Positions 8,682 through 18,221 of a stretch of 63,997 bases of DNA are shown piece after piece. Source of the stretch: Paraburkholderia caffeinitolerans (GTDB taxonomy: Bacteria > Pseudomonadota > Gammaproteobacteria > Burkholderiales > Burkholderiaceae); the NCBI RefSeq assembly GCF_902859945.1, contig NZ_CADIKL010000046.1, positions 1-63,997 on the forward strand. Direction: 5' to 3'. Both the position numbers and the translations under genes were made by a program. Positions within the stretch are counted from its first letter, which is position 1. Each line of letters opens with the position of its first letter. Below the pieces are notes generated by a model that made no database searches, was not told where the DNA came from, and worked only from the letters and a program-made list of their open reading frames with translations.

Positions 8682-9662
8682 ATGGCACATGCGATCAGGT
8701 TCCACGAGACGGGCGCACCGGAAGTGATGCGCTGGGAAGAAGTCAACGTGGGCGCGCCCGGTCCGGGCGAAGTGCGGCTGCGGCACGAAGCGGTCGGCCT
8801 GAATTTCGCGGACACGTATTTCCGCAGCGGTCTCTATCCGGTGCCGCTGCCTGCGGGCATGGGCGTGGAAGCTGCGGGCGTGGTGGAGGCGGTGGGCGCG
8901 GGCGTGACCAACGTCGTGCCCGGCGACCGCGTCACTTACACCGGCTTCATCAACACGCTGGGCGCATACAGTACCGAACGTCTGATTCCGGCCGCGCCGC
9001 TCATCAAGCTGCCCGATGCCATCGCCTGCGAAACGGCGGCGGCCATGACCATGCGCGGCCTCACTTCCGCTTACCTCATGCGCCGCATCTGGCCGCTGCA
9101 AGCGGGCGAGACGATTCTCGTGCACGCGGCGGCGGGCGGCGTGGGCCTGATTGTCTCCCAGTGGGCGAAGCTGCTCGGGCTGAAGGTGATCGGCACGGTG
9201 TCGACCGAGGAGAAGGCGGCGGTGGCGCGCGCGCACGGCTGCGATCATGTGATCCTCTATCGCAACGAAGACGTGGCGAAGCGTGTGCGCGAACTGACCG
9301 ATGGCGTGGGCGTCTCGGTGGTCTACGACAGCGTTGGCCAGGACACCTTCGCGGCGTCGCTCGACTCGCTCAAGCGCCGTGGTCTGCTCGTCTGCGTGGG
9401 CACGGCTTCGGGCAAGGCGCCCGCGTTCGAGCCGCAGGTGCTCGCGATGAAGGGCTCGCTCTACGTCACGCGCCCCGCGCTGGCCGACTATATCTCCGAC
9501 CCCGCCGAGAAGGCCGCGCTTGCCGATGAAATCTTCGGCCACGTCGCAGCCGGACGCATCAAGATCGAGATCAACCAGCGCTACGACTTGCAGGACGCCG
9601 TGCAGGCGCACCGCGATATCGAATCGCGCAAGACGACGGGTTCTTCCGTCTTCACGATCTGA
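8682..9662 (+). CDS. NADPH:quinone oxidoreductase (zinc-free MDR family)
   Basis: 326 residues. It belongs to the medium-chain dehydrogenase/reductase family, QorA branch: N-terminal GroES-like part (GPGEVRLRHEAVGLNFADTYFRSGLY) and a central Rossmann fold with the NADPH loop HAAAGGVGLIVSQWAKLLG at about 147-165. The catalytic-zinc cysteines of alcohol dehydrogenases are absent, as in quinone reductases, which reduce quinones or reactive enones in the cytoplasm. A GGAG-containing site (CCAGGAGATAGAAG) precedes the ATG. It is the first gene of an apparent operon with the TauD-like dioxygenase (10 bases on) and the small hydrolase; the shared substrate is not evident. Confidence 0.88.
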   Translation: MAHAIRFHETGAPEVMRWEEVNVGAPGPGEVRLRHEAVGLNFADTYFRSGLYPVPLPAGMGVEAAGVVEAVGAGVTNVVPGDRVTYTGFINTLGAYSTERLIPAAPLIKLPDAIACETAAAMTMRGLTSAYLMRRIWPLQAGETILVHAAAGGVGLIVSQWAKLLGLKVIGTVSTEEKAAVARAHGCDHVILYRNEDVAKRVRELTDGVGVSVVYDSVGQDTFAASLDSLKRRGLLVCVGTASGKAPAFEPQVLAMKGSLYVTRPALADYISDPAEKAALADEIFGHVAAGRIKIEINQRYDLQDAVQAHRDIESRKTTGSSVFTI

Positions 9663-9672
9663 GGCGGCCATC

Positions 9673-10521
9673 ATGAGAATCGAGCAACTGACCTGCGCGA
9701 TTGGCGCGGAACTGGTGGGTGTGCGTCTGGGCGATGCGGTGCGCGACGACGCGCTGTTCGCGGAGATCAAGGCCGCGCTGCTCAAGCACAAGGTGCTGTT
9801 CCTGCGCGACCAGCAACTCGAGCGCGCCGATCACGTGGCATTCGCCAGACGATTCGGCGAGCTTGAGGATCATCCGGTGGCGGGCAGCCATCCCGATCAT
9901 CCGGGCCTCGTGCAGATCTACAAGACGCCCGATCACCCCAACGATCGCTATGAAAACGCGTGGCACACCGACGCCACGTGGCGCGCCGCGCCGCCGATGG
10001 GCGCGGTGCTGCACTGCGTGGAATGTCCGCCGGTGGGCGGCGACACGATGTGGGCCAACATGGCGCTCGCCTACGAGAACCTGCCGCAGCACGTCAAGGA
10101 ACAAATCGCGGATCTGCGCGCGAGCCACAGCATCCAGGCGAGCTTCGGCGCCGTGATGCCGATCGAGAAACGCCTCGCGCTGAAGGCTCAGTACCCGGAC
10201 GCCGAGCATCCGGTCGTGCGCACGCACCCGGAAACGGGCGAGAAGGTGCTGTTCGTGAACGGCTTCACCACGCACTTCGTGAACTACCACACGCCCGCGC
10301 GCGTGCGCTTCGGTCAGGACGGCAACCCGGGCGCGGGGCAACTGCTCCAGTACCTCATCAGCCAGGCGTATATCCCCGAGTACCAGGTGCGCTGGCGCTG
10401 GCAGCCGGGCAGCGTGGCGATCTGGGACAACCGCAGCACGCAGCATTACGCGGTCATGGACTACCCGCCGTGCCACCGCAAGATGGAGCGCGCGGGCATC
10501 ATCGGCGACGTGCCGTATTGA
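9673..10521 (+). CDS. TauD/TfdA-family Fe(II)/2-oxoglutarate dioxygenase
   Basis: 282 residues from the ATG at 9673. The iron triad is visible: H98 and D100 in WHTDATW, and H258 in STQHYAVMDY; R269 (CHRKMERAGI) is placed to bind 2-oxoglutarate. Members hydroxylate small acids such as taurine, alkylsulfates or phenoxyacetates, often releasing sulfite or an aldehyde. The substrate cannot be read from the sequence. It sits between a quinone reductase and an alpha/beta hydrolase in one operon. If it acts on a sulfonate, the released sulfite could be handled by the SoeABC-like enzyme 4 kb away; that link is only a guess. Confidence 0.85.
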   Translation: MRIEQLTCAIGAELVGVRLGDAVRDDALFAEIKAALLKHKVLFLRDQQLERADHVAFARRFGELEDHPVAGSHPDHPGLVQIYKTPDHPNDRYENAWHTDATWRAAPPMGAVLHCVECPPVGGDTMWANMALAYENLPQHVKEQIADLRASHSIQASFGAVMPIEKRLALKAQYPDAEHPVVRTHPETGEKVLFVNGFTTHFVNYHTPARVRFGQDGNPGAGQLLQYLISQAYIPEYQVRWRWQPGSVAIWDNRSTQHYAVMDYPPCHRKMERAGIIGDVPY

Positions 10522-10541
10522 TTGGCTAAAACGGATTGATC

Positions 10542-11153
10542 ATGGCCCGCTCCGAACCTGTCATCGTCATCGTCCCGGGGTTGCGCGACCACGTCGCGCA
10601 GCACTGGCAGACCCTGCTCGAAACGCGCCTGCGTGCGCAGAACCGCCCGGTGGCCGCCGTGCCGCCGATGGGCCGCGACGACCTCGATTGCGCAGCGCGC
10701 GTCGAGGCCATCGAAGCCGTGGTGGCGCGCATCGACGCGCCCGTGATCATCGTCGCGCATAGCGGCGGCTGCGTGATGGTCGCGCATTGGGCCCGGCGTT
10801 ATCCGCGTGCGATCGCGGGGGCGCTGCTGGCGGCGCCGCCCGATTTCGAGGCGGCGATGCCCGAAGGCTACCCGACGCTCGAAGCACTCGACGCGAGCGG
10901 ATGGCTGCCGGTGCCGCGCGCGCCGCTGCCGTTCCCGTCGATCGTGGCCGCGAGCCACAACGACCCGCTCGCCCGCTACGAACGCGTGCTAGAACTCGCA
11001 CGCGCGTGGCGCAGCGAGCTGGTCGATCTCGGCAACGTCGGCCACCTGAATCCGGCCAGCGGATTCGGCGAATGGCCCGGCGCCGACGATCTGATCGCCG
11101 CGCTTATGCGGCGCGCGGAGCAAGACGCGCTGGAGACGTCGCGCCGCATTTGA
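10542..11153 (+). CDS. RBBP9/YdeN-type small serine hydrolase
   Basis: 203 residues from the ATG at 10542, 20 bases after the dioxygenase. It has the compact alpha/beta hydrolase plan of the RBBP9/YdeN family: N-terminal VIVIVPGLRDHVAQHWQ, nucleophile elbow AHSGGCVM (Ser of HSGG), acid region SIVAASHNDPLARYERV with Asp, and C-terminal His in LGNVGHLNPASGFGEWP. These are cytoplasmic serine hydrolases of mostly unknown substrate. Its place in the quinone reductase-dioxygenase operon suggests it cleaves a product or precursor of that pathway. Confidence 0.8.
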   Translation: MARSEPVIVIVPGLRDHVAQHWQTLLETRLRAQNRPVAAVPPMGRDDLDCAARVEAIEAVVARIDAPVIIVAHSGGCVMVAHWARRYPRAIAGALLAAPPDFEAAMPEGYPTLEALDASGWLPVPRAPLPFPSIVAASHNDPLARYERVLELARAWRSELVDLGNVGHLNPASGFGEWPGADDLIAALMRRAEQDALETSRRI

Positions 11154-11286
11154 GTCGTACCATGCGAGACAAAGCGGGCCGACACCGCTCTCGCAGCAGC
11201 ACCCAATAAAAAAACACGCCAGATGTGTATGCCCGAGACGCGTTCCAGCGCCCGGGCGCCGTGATAAATATTCATGGAGACAAAAA

Positions 11287-12582
11287 GTGGGAATGCAAGC
11301 GACTGCCGTACTGGGAGACGCCGATGCGGGCGCACCCTCCGTATCCCGGGCCTATGCCTGGAGTGTTTTTGCGCTGACCTTCGGCCTGCTGCTCGCCGAC
11401 TACATGTCGCGCCAGGTGCTCAACGCCGTTTTTCCGCTGCTCAAAGCCGAGTGGATGCTCAGTGACACACAGTTAGGATCGCTGAGCAGTATCGTCTCGG
11501 TGATGGTGGGCGTGCTGACCTTTCCGTTCTCGATTCTCGCCGACCGTTGGGGGCGCGTGCGCTGCCTGATTCTCATGGCCGTGCTGTGGAGCTTCGCCAC
11601 GCTCGGCTGCGCGGTGTCGGCCAGCTACGGGCAGATGTTCGCGGCGCGCTTTCTCGTGGGCGTGGGCGAGGCGGCGTATGGCAGCGTCGGCCTCGCGGTC
11701 GTGCTCAGCGTGTTCCCCGCGCACCTGCGCGCCACGCTCTCGGGCTCGTTTCTCGCGGGCGGCTCATTTGGCTCCATGCTCGGGATGGCGCTGAGCGGCA
11801 TCGTGGCCGCGCATTTCGGCTGGCGCTGGTCGTTCGCCACCATGGCGGTGTTCGGCCTCGTGCTCTCGGTGATCTATCGCATCGTGGTGACCGAACGGCG
11901 GCTCGCGCCAGAGCGCGCCCGCGTTGCCGCCCGCGCGGCGCGGCCCCGCTTCACGCCGCGCGGCCTCATGCAGGCGCTGTTCGTCTCGAAATCGATCGGC
12001 TTCGCGTATGTGGCCTGCGGCGTGCAACTGATCCTGCCGGGCGCGATGTTCGCGTGGCTGCCGAGCTATCTCGTGCGCACCTATGCCATGCGGCTTGACC
12101 GCGCGAGTGTGCTGGCCGCCGGCTTCGTGCTTTTGTCCGGCATCGGCATGATCGTGTGCGGGGTGCTGACCGACCGCGTCAGCCGTCTTAACGGGACCCG
12201 CAAATGGACCATGGCAATCGCGTACTGCGTGCTGGTGTTCGCGGCGTTGGCCACCGCGTTTCATCTGCCGCCGGGACCGTTGCAACTCGTGCTGATCGGC
12301 ACCGGCATGTTCCTGGCCTCGGGCGTGTGCGGCCCGACCGGCGCACTGGTGGCCGAGCTCACGGCGCCTTCGATTCACGCCACGGCCATGGCGCTCTGGG
12401 CGCTCGCCAACAATCTGCTTGGACTGGCCGCTGGCCCGGTCATCGTGGGTTTGATTGCCGACCGCATGGGTCTGCATATGGCGCTGCAATGGATTCCGTT
12501 CGCGGCGCTCGCGTCGGCGCTGCTGTTCGCGCTCGGCAAGCGCCGCTATACGGCCGATCTCGCGCGGCAGCGCGAGGTGTGA
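11287..12582 (+). CDS. Major facilitator superfamily transporter
   Basis: 431 residues from a GTG at 11287, chosen because GGAG lies 7 bases upstream; an ATG at 11293 is the alternative. About 12 membrane helices are visible as hydrophobic runs, with the MFS signature between helices 2 and 3 (ILADRWGRVRCL) and a related DRVSRLNGTRKW loop in the second half. It probably moves an organic acid or drug across the inner membrane by proton exchange. It follows the hydrolase gene by 133 bases on the same strand and could be the uptake part of that pathway or independently transcribed. A 12-bp perfect GC palindrome lies upstream at 11248-11259. Confidence 0.85.
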   Translation: MGMQATAVLGDADAGAPSVSRAYAWSVFALTFGLLLADYMSRQVLNAVFPLLKAEWMLSDTQLGSLSSIVSVMVGVLTFPFSILADRWGRVRCLILMAVLWSFATLGCAVSASYGQMFAARFLVGVGEAAYGSVGLAVVLSVFPAHLRATLSGSFLAGGSFGSMLGMALSGIVAAHFGWRWSFATMAVFGLVLSVIYRIVVTERRLAPERARVAARAARPRFTPRGLMQALFVSKSIGFAYVACGVQLILPGAMFAWLPSYLVRTYAMRLDRASVLAAGFVLLSGIGMIVCGVLTDRVSRLNGTRKWTMAIAYCVLVFAALATAFHLPPGPLQLVLIGTGMFLASGVCGPTGALVAELTAPSIHATAMALWALANNLLGLAAGPVIVGLIADRMGLHMALQWIPFAALASALLFALGKRRYTADLARQREV

Positions 12583-12735
12583 ATGCGGTGGCTGGATCAG
12601 CCACGGCATGTAGTAAGCAAAGCAGCACGAGAACAAGTAGAAAAGCCGTTAACAAAGAGGAAGACAGCGGGCCGCAAGCACCAACAAGCAGCGCGTAGTA
12701 ACAAGCGGCCTTGACAATAGTTTGGAGGAGAGAGC

Positions 12736-13860
12736 ATGAAACGGAAGTTGAGCGTCGTGGCCGCACTCGCGGTCGTGGGCGGCGCGGCACACGCGCAATC
12801 GTCGGTGACTCTGTATGGCGCTATCGATACCGGGTTGTTGTATCAGAGCACGTCGGCAGCATCGTTCGCGTCGAACGCCAAGAATCTGGGTCACGTGTTC
12901 GCGTTGAAGGACGCGGGCATCTATGCCAGCTTCTGGGGCATCAGGGGGACCGAGGACATTGGCGGCGGCTACAAGGTCAATTTCCGGCTTCAGGGCGTGT
13001 TCAACAGCACCACCGGCAAGCTCGGCCTCGCGGATACCGCGGGCGCCACGGCCGTCTTCAACCAGCAGACGACCATCGGCCTTTCAGGGCCGTTCGGCTC
13101 GATCGACGCGGGCCGGCAATACACCCCGATGATCTACGCGATGGCGGACACCGACGTCCGCAACGCGCAGTACTTCGGCAGTATTCTGAGCGCGTGGCTC
13201 GGGCTGAGCCAGGCGTCGGGGTGGCCCGGCACGAGTACCAACGTGCCGTATGGCGCGCTGTACGACAGCAACGCCATCGTCTATCAATCGCCGAAGTTCT
13301 ATGGTGCTTCAGCGGCGCTCGAATACGCGCCGGGCGGTGTGCCGGGGCAAATCCAGGGCGGCACGCGCGAATCGGCCGTGCTCAAGTACTCGAACTATGG
13401 CCTGAATCTGGCCGCCGTCTATTACAACGGCCACGATACGAACCTGCCGGCCAACGCGCCGTCCACCGGGCTCAACAACAACCGGTTCTACTACCTGGGC
13501 GCCAAGTACACGTTCCATGCGCTTTCGGTGTCGGCTTCGTATGGCATCGGCAAGAATCCGGCGAACACGCAGCATGGCGACTATGAAATGATTTCAGGCG
13601 GCCTTGGCTACCAGTTCACGCCTTATTTCAAAGTGACTTCGGGGTTCTACTATCTGAAGGATCGCAACGTTTCAGCGAATCATTCGAGCGAATACGCGGT
13701 CGGTGCCGAATATGGCGTGTCCAAGCGCACCCTGCTCTACGCGCAGGTGGGCTATGTGGACAACCACGGCACGATGAACCAGGCAATCACCTATGGCGCG
13801 CCGGTTGCGCCTGGCGTCTCGACCACGGCGGCGATGCTCGGCATTCGCCACACTTTCTGA
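12736..13860 (+). CDS. Outer-membrane porin (trimeric Gram-negative porin family)
   Basis: 374 residues. A signal peptide (MKRKLSVVAALAVVGGAAHA) is followed by QSSVTLYGAIDTGLLY, the mature start shared by burkholderial porins, then alternating beta strands and a C-terminal GIRHTF ending in Phe, the BAM recognition signal. A GGAGGAG ribosome site precedes the ATG. It would form a general diffusion channel. A BON-domain gene follows 30 bases later and may be co-transcribed. This is one of three porins of this family in the window. Confidence 0.93.
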   Translation: MKRKLSVVAALAVVGGAAHAQSSVTLYGAIDTGLLYQSTSAASFASNAKNLGHVFALKDAGIYASFWGIRGTEDIGGGYKVNFRLQGVFNSTTGKLGLADTAGATAVFNQQTTIGLSGPFGSIDAGRQYTPMIYAMADTDVRNAQYFGSILSAWLGLSQASGWPGTSTNVPYGALYDSNAIVYQSPKFYGASAALEYAPGGVPGQIQGGTRESAVLKYSNYGLNLAAVYYNGHDTNLPANAPSTGLNNNRFYYLGAKYTFHALSVSASYGIGKNPANTQHGDYEMISGGLGYQFTPYFKVTSGFYYLKDRNVSANHSSEYAVGAEYGVSKRTLLYAQVGYVDNHGTMNQAITYGAPVAPGVSTTAAMLGIRHTF

Positions 13861-13890
13861 TTTCGCAGTACGGCTAACGGGAGCGTTGCC

Positions 13891-14295
13891 ATGAATAAAA
13901 AAGAAATTCTGCGTATGGGTGTGGCTGCTTCGGTTGCGGCTTTGCTGGCAGGCGGGGCTGTGGGCGTGCGCGCACAGGATGAGACGGCGGGGGCATCGGC
14001 GGCGACGGCTCCGTCCGCGGCAACGGCGGCACCTGCAGCATCAGCGGCCCCCACCGCCCGCGAGGTGAGAAAGGCCAATCGTGCGCTCAGCCGCAAGGTG
14101 TACGCCGCGCTGGCGAAGCACAAGGACATCGATGCCGGGAACATCAGCATCGTGGCGCGAGGCAGCGCCGTGACGCTCAACGGCACCGTCGAGGAACAGT
14201 CCCAGATCGACGCCGTGGCGGCCGTGGCGAAGGCCGTGCCCGGCGTGAAATCGGTGACCAACAAGCTCACGGTGCAGCGGCCTTTCGGGCAGTAA
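13891..14295 (+). CDS. BON-domain periplasmic protein
   Basis: 134 residues. A signal peptide (MNKKEILRMGVAASVAALLAGGAVGVRA) and an Ala/Thr-rich linker (about 30-60) lead into one BON domain (about 65-132): VRKANRALSRKVYAALAKHKDIDAGNISIVARGSAVTLNGTVEEQ and a final GVKSVTNKLTV. BON domains bind phospholipid or support envelope integrity, as in OsmY, which has two copies. It follows a porin gene and is followed by a large GC-rich inverted repeat, so the two probably form a unit concerned with the envelope. Confidence 0.85.
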   Translation: MNKKEILRMGVAASVAALLAGGAVGVRAQDETAGASAATAPSAATAAPAASAAPTAREVRKANRALSRKVYAALAKHKDIDAGNISIVARGSAVTLNGTVEEQSQIDAVAAVAKAVPGVKSVTNKLTVQRPFGQ

Positions 14296-14318
14296 GAGCC
14301 AGCGGCCAGTGAGGGTCA

Positions 14319-14364
14319 GCGGGGGGCGGTTGGGGGCCAATGAAGCCCTCATTCCGCCCCCCGC
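14319..14364 (+). terminator. GC-rich inverted repeat after the BON gene
   Basis: GCGGGGGGCGG at 14319-14329 pairs perfectly with CCGCCCCCCGC at 14354-14364 (11 bp, 24-base loop), 24 bases after the BON stop. No T tract follows, so it may act as a transcript end with Rho or as an mRNA stabiliser. Confidence 0.45.
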
Positions 14365-14486
14365 GCGCAACCATAAGGCGAGCCGATAGAACAGATCGCC
14401 AATCACGACTTTTATTATGTTGTCCGGGTTTATACGATAAGAGGGCATTCACACAAAAAGCCGCCTTACCAGCACCCGGAGGAACG

Positions 14487-17432
14487 ATGGAGCACAAGGC
14501 CCGCACCCAAAACGAGCAGCTCGAAGTGAAAACGACGACCTGCTACATGTGCGCCTGCCGCTGCGGTATCCGCGTTCATTTGCGCGACGGCGAGGTACGC
14601 TATATCGACGGCAACCCCGAGCACCCGCTCAACCAGGGCGTGATCTGCGCGAAGGGTTCGTCCGGCATCATGAAGCAGTATTCGCCCGCGCGGCTCACGC
14701 AGCCGCTCGTGCGCAAGCGCGGCGCCGAGCGCGGCACCGCGCAGTTCGAGCCGGTCTCGTGGGACGTGGCGTTCGACATGCTCGAAAAGCGCCTCGCCCA
14801 CCTGCGCGCCACTGACCCTAAACAGTTCGCGCTCTTCACGGGCCGCGACCAGATGCAGGCGCTCACCGGCCTGTTTGCGAAACAGTTCGGCACGCCTAAC
14901 TACGCGGCGCATGGCGGGTTCTGCTCGGCGAATATGGCAGCCGGCATGATCTATACGATGGGCGGCTCGTTCTGGGAGTTCGGCGGGCCCGATCTCGACA
15001 ACGCGAAGCTGTTCTTCATGATCGGCACCGCCGAGGACCATCACTCGAATCCGCTGAAGATTGCGCTCTCGAAGTTCAAGCGAGCGGGTGGTCGCTTTAT
15101 CGCCATCAATCCGGTGCGCACGGGCTACGCGGCGATTGCCGACGAATGGGTGCCCATTCGCCCCGGCACGGACGGCGCGCTCTTCATGGCGCTGATGCAC
15201 GAACTGATCGAAGCGGGCGCTTATGATCACGAGTTCGTCGCGCGCTATACGAATGGCGCGGAACTGCTCGACATGCGCACGGATAGCGACACGTTCGGCC
15301 TCTTCATGCGCGACCCCGCGGTGGAGGAGCGCAACGCGCTCTTTCCGCAAAACCACATGTGGTGGGACCTGAACACGCAGCGCGCGGTCCCGCATCACAC
15401 GCCCGGCGCGCAGCCCGCGCTCGAAGGCCGTTATACGCTCGAAGACGGCACGACTGTCGCGCCATCGTTTGCCCTGCTGCGCGAGCGCATGGCCGAGAGC
15501 ACGCCCGAATGGGCCGCGGAGATCACCGGCATTCCCGCCGAGACGATCCGCCGCCTCGCGCGCGAAATGGCCGAGGTGGCGCGCGATCACAAGATCACGT
15601 TGCCGATCCAATGGACCGACGCCTGGGGCGAGACGCACGAAACCGTGACGGGCGTGCCGATCGCGTTTCACGCGATGCGCGGCCTCGCGGCGCACTCGAA
15701 CGGCTTTCAGTCGATTCGCGGGCTGGCCGTGCTGATGTCGTTGATGGGCACGATCGACCGGCCGGGCGGCTTCCGCCACAAGTCGCCGTATCCGCGCGCG
15801 GTGCCGCCCTCGGCGAAACCGCCGAACAAGCCCGAAGACGTCAAGCCGAACACGCCGCTCGCCAACGGCCCGCTCGGCTGGCCCGCCGCGCCCGAGGACC
15901 TGTTCATCGACGAGAAGGGCGGCCCGGTGCGCATCGACAAGGCGTTCTCGTGGGAGTATCCGCTCGCCGTGCACGGCCTGATGCACAGCGTGATCACGAA
16001 CGCCTGGCGCGGCGACCCGTACCCGATCGACACGCTGCTGATCTTCATGGCGAACATGGCGTGGAATTCGTCGATGAACACCGTGGAGGTGCGCAAGATG
16101 CTTGTGGACAAACACGAAAACGGCGAGTACAAGATTCCGTTCCTGGTCGTGTGCGATGCGTTCCAGTCGGAAATGACGGCGTTCGCCGATCTGATCCTGC
16201 CCGACACGACTTACCTCGAGCGTTATGACGCGATGTCGATGCTCGACCGTCCGATCTCGGAGTTCGATGGTCCGGTGGATTCCGTGCGCGTGCCGGTGGT
16301 ACCGCCCACGGGTGAGTGCAAGCCGTTCCAGGAGGTGCTGGTCGAGCTCGCGAGCCGCCTGAAGCTGCCGGCCTTCATGACGCCGGAGGGTACGCGCAAG
16401 TATCGCGATTACCCCGACTTCATCGTCAATCACCAGACCGCGCCGGGTTCGGGCGTGGGCTTCCTGATCGGCTGGCGCGGCAAGGACGGCAAGGACGCGC
16501 TAGTGGGCGAGCCCAATCCGCGCCAGTGGGAAGAGTACGCGAAGAACAACTGCGTCTATCACTACACGCTGCCCGAGACACTGCAATACATGCGCAATTG
16601 CAATGGGCCGTATCTGGACTTCGCGGTGGAGAAGGGCTTCCGCAAATTTAACGAGCCTATCGTCATCGCGCTTTACTCGGACGTGATGCAGAAGTTCCGT
16701 CTCGCGGCCCAGGGCAAGACCAAGGGACGCCAGCCGCCCGACCATTTGCGCGCGCGCGTGGAGCAGTATTTCGATCCGCTGCCGTTCTATCACGCACCGC
16801 TCGAGCACGCGTCCACCGATCACGCGAAGTACCCGCTCGCGGCGCTCACGCAGCGGCCGATGGCGATGTATCACTCGTGGGATTCGCAAAACGCGTGGCT
16901 GCGCCAGATTCATGGGGAGAACTATCTGTACATGAATCCGGGCACAGCCGCCGCGCAGGGTATCGAGGATGGCGGGTGGATCTACGTGGAATCGCAGTGG
17001 GGCAAGGTGCGCTGCATGGCGCGCTATAGCGAAGCGGTGGAGCCCGGCACGGTGTGGACGTGGAATGCGATCGGCAAAGCGGCGGGCGCGTGGAATCTCG
17101 GCCCGGACGCGAACGAATCGCAGCGCGGCTTCCTGCTCAATCACCTGATTTCGGACGAGATTCCCGACGCTTCAACAGCGGCGCAGGGCACGGGGCGCGT
17201 TTCCAATTCCGATCCCATCACGGGGCAGGCCGCGTGGTACGACGTGCGCGTGCGCATCTATCCCGCCGAGCACGACGCCGATCACACGCTGCCGCAGTTC
17301 GCGCCGATGCAGCCGCTGCCCGGCGTGACCGGCACGGGGCCTGGAGGCGTGCTCAAGCGCGTCGTGCAGACCTACTTCGCGGGACGCGGCGAATTCGCCA
17401 AGCGGCTGCGCAAGACCACGCAAGATAATTGA
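14487..17432 (+). CDS. soeA: Molybdopterin oxidoreductase catalytic subunit, SoeA-like (sulfite dehydrogenase type)
   Basis: 981 residues from the ATG at 14487, chosen for the GGAGGAAC site just upstream. The N-terminus has a CYMCACRCG...CAKGSSG 4Fe-4S motif, followed by the DMSO-reductase-family molybdopterin domains. A Cys in AHGGFCSANMAAG lies where the family's molybdenum ligand sits, as in the polysulfide/thiosulfate reductase and Soe branch. There is no twin-arginine signal, so the enzyme faces the cytoplasm, as SoeA does but PsrA/PhsA do not. With the ferredoxin-like and DmsC-like subunits that follow at 15 and 27 bases it would form a membrane-bound SoeABC complex oxidising sulfite and feeding electrons to quinone. 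The substrate is inferred; other oxyanions remain possible. Confidence 0.75.
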   Translation: MEHKARTQNEQLEVKTTTCYMCACRCGIRVHLRDGEVRYIDGNPEHPLNQGVICAKGSSGIMKQYSPARLTQPLVRKRGAERGTAQFEPVSWDVAFDMLEKRLAHLRATDPKQFALFTGRDQMQALTGLFAKQFGTPNYAAHGGFCSANMAAGMIYTMGGSFWEFGGPDLDNAKLFFMIGTAEDHHSNPLKIALSKFKRAGGRFIAINPVRTGYAAIADEWVPIRPGTDGALFMALMHELIEAGAYDHEFVARYTNGAELLDMRTDSDTFGLFMRDPAVEERNALFPQNHMWWDLNTQRAVPHHTPGAQPALEGRYTLEDGTTVAPSFALLRERMAESTPEWAAEITGIPAETIRRLAREMAEVARDHKITLPIQWTDAWGETHETVTGVPIAFHAMRGLAAHSNGFQSIRGLAVLMSLMGTIDRPGGFRHKSPYPRAVPPSAKPPNKPEDVKPNTPLANGPLGWPAAPEDLFIDEKGGPVRIDKAFSWEYPLAVHGLMHSVITNAWRGDPYPIDTLLIFMANMAWNSSMNTVEVRKMLVDKHENGEYKIPFLVVCDAFQSEMTAFADLILPDTTYLERYDAMSMLDRPISEFDGPVDSVRVPVVPPTGECKPFQEVLVELASRLKLPAFMTPEGTRKYRDYPDFIVNHQTAPGSGVGFLIGWRGKDGKDALVGEPNPRQWEEYAKNNCVYHYTLPETLQYMRNCNGPYLDFAVEKGFRKFNEPIVIALYSDVMQKFRLAAQGKTKGRQPPDHLRARVEQYFDPLPFYHAPLEHASTDHAKYPLAALTQRPMAMYHSWDSQNAWLRQIHGENYLYMNPGTAAAQGIEDGGWIYVESQWGKVRCMARYSEAVEPGTVWTWNAIGKAAGAWNLGPDANESQRGFLLNHLISDEIPDASTAAQGTGRVSNSDPITGQAAWYDVRVRIYPAEHDADHTLPQFAPMQPLPGVTGTGPGGVLKRVVQTYFAGRGEFAKRLRKTTQDN

Positions 17433-17447
17433 ACCGAGGAACCCGCT

Positions 17448-18194
17448 ATGACACAGATGGCGCTCGTAATCGACCTGAACGTGTGCGTGGGCTGCCACGC
17501 GTGCGTGACGAGCTGCAAGGAGTGGAACACCTCGGGGGAGGCCGGCAGTCTTTCGGATAGCCGCCCCTACGACGCCGATCCCTCCGGCACGTTCTTCAAC
17601 CGCGTGCAGACCTTCGAGGCCGGCACCTACCCGCTGGCCGACACGATTCATTTCCCGAAGTCGTGCCTGCACTGCGAAGATCCGCCCTGCGTGCCGGTCT
17701 GTCCGACCGGGGCCAGCTACAAGCGCAAGGAAGACGGCCTGGTGCTGGTCGACTACGACCGCTGCATCGGCTGCAAGTACTGCTCGTGGGCTTGCCCCTA
17801 CGGCGCACGCGAACTGGACGAAGAACGCAAGGAGATGACCAAGTGCACGCTGTGCTCGGACCGCATCAATAACGAGGCGCTGCCCGAGCGCGACCGCAAG
17901 CCTGCATGCGTGCTCGCGTGCCCGACGTCGGCGCGCTTGTTCGGCGACATTCACGACCCGGATTCCGTGGTGTCGAAGGCGATTCGCGAGCGCGGCGGCT
18001 ATCAGCTGATGCCCGAGTGGGGCACGAAGCCCTCGAATCACTATTTGCCGCGCCAGACGATGTCGTCGTGCGGCAGCGGATCGTGCTCGTGCAAGGGCGA
18101 AGCTGGCGATGGCGCGTCGCCTTCGATCGAATCGCAGGTCGAACGCGGTGAGCTGAATCTCGCATCGATCGCGACCCGCTCGCAGGCGCATTAA
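17448..18194 (+). CDS. soeB: 4Fe-4S ferredoxin-type electron-transfer subunit, SoeB-like
   Basis: 248 residues. Cysteine clusters CVGCHACVTSC, CLHCEDPPCVPVC, CIGCKYCSWAC, CTLC and CVLACPT fit four 4Fe-4S clusters, the layout of DmsB/PsrB/SoeB. It would pass electrons between the molybdenum subunit and the membrane anchor. A GAGGAA site precedes the ATG, 15 bases after soeA. Beyond the ferredoxin fold the C-terminus carries a second cysteine-rich patch, SSCGSGSCSCKG (about residues 205-216), not part of the standard cluster set. Confidence 0.85.
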   Translation: MTQMALVIDLNVCVGCHACVTSCKEWNTSGEAGSLSDSRPYDADPSGTFFNRVQTFEAGTYPLADTIHFPKSCLHCEDPPCVPVCPTGASYKRKEDGLVLVDYDRCIGCKYCSWACPYGARELDEERKEMTKCTLCSDRINNEALPERDRKPACVLACPTSARLFGDIHDPDSVVSKAIRERGGYQLMPEWGTKPSNHYLPRQTMSSCGSGSCSCKGEAGDGASPSIESQVERGELNLASIATRSQAH

Positions 18195-18221
18195 CCCCAT
18201 CCACGCCAGAAAGGAACCAAT

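Noticed and set aside
11248..11259. 12-bp GC palindrome GCGCCCGGGCGC as an operator or terminator
   Set aside because: Such palindromes are expected by chance in GC-rich DNA; no T tract and no second copy was seen.
14466..16433. 655-codon minus-strand frame opposite soeA
   Set aside because: Composition is His/Arg/Val-rich without recognisable motifs, and it overlaps a well supported molybdoenzyme gene.
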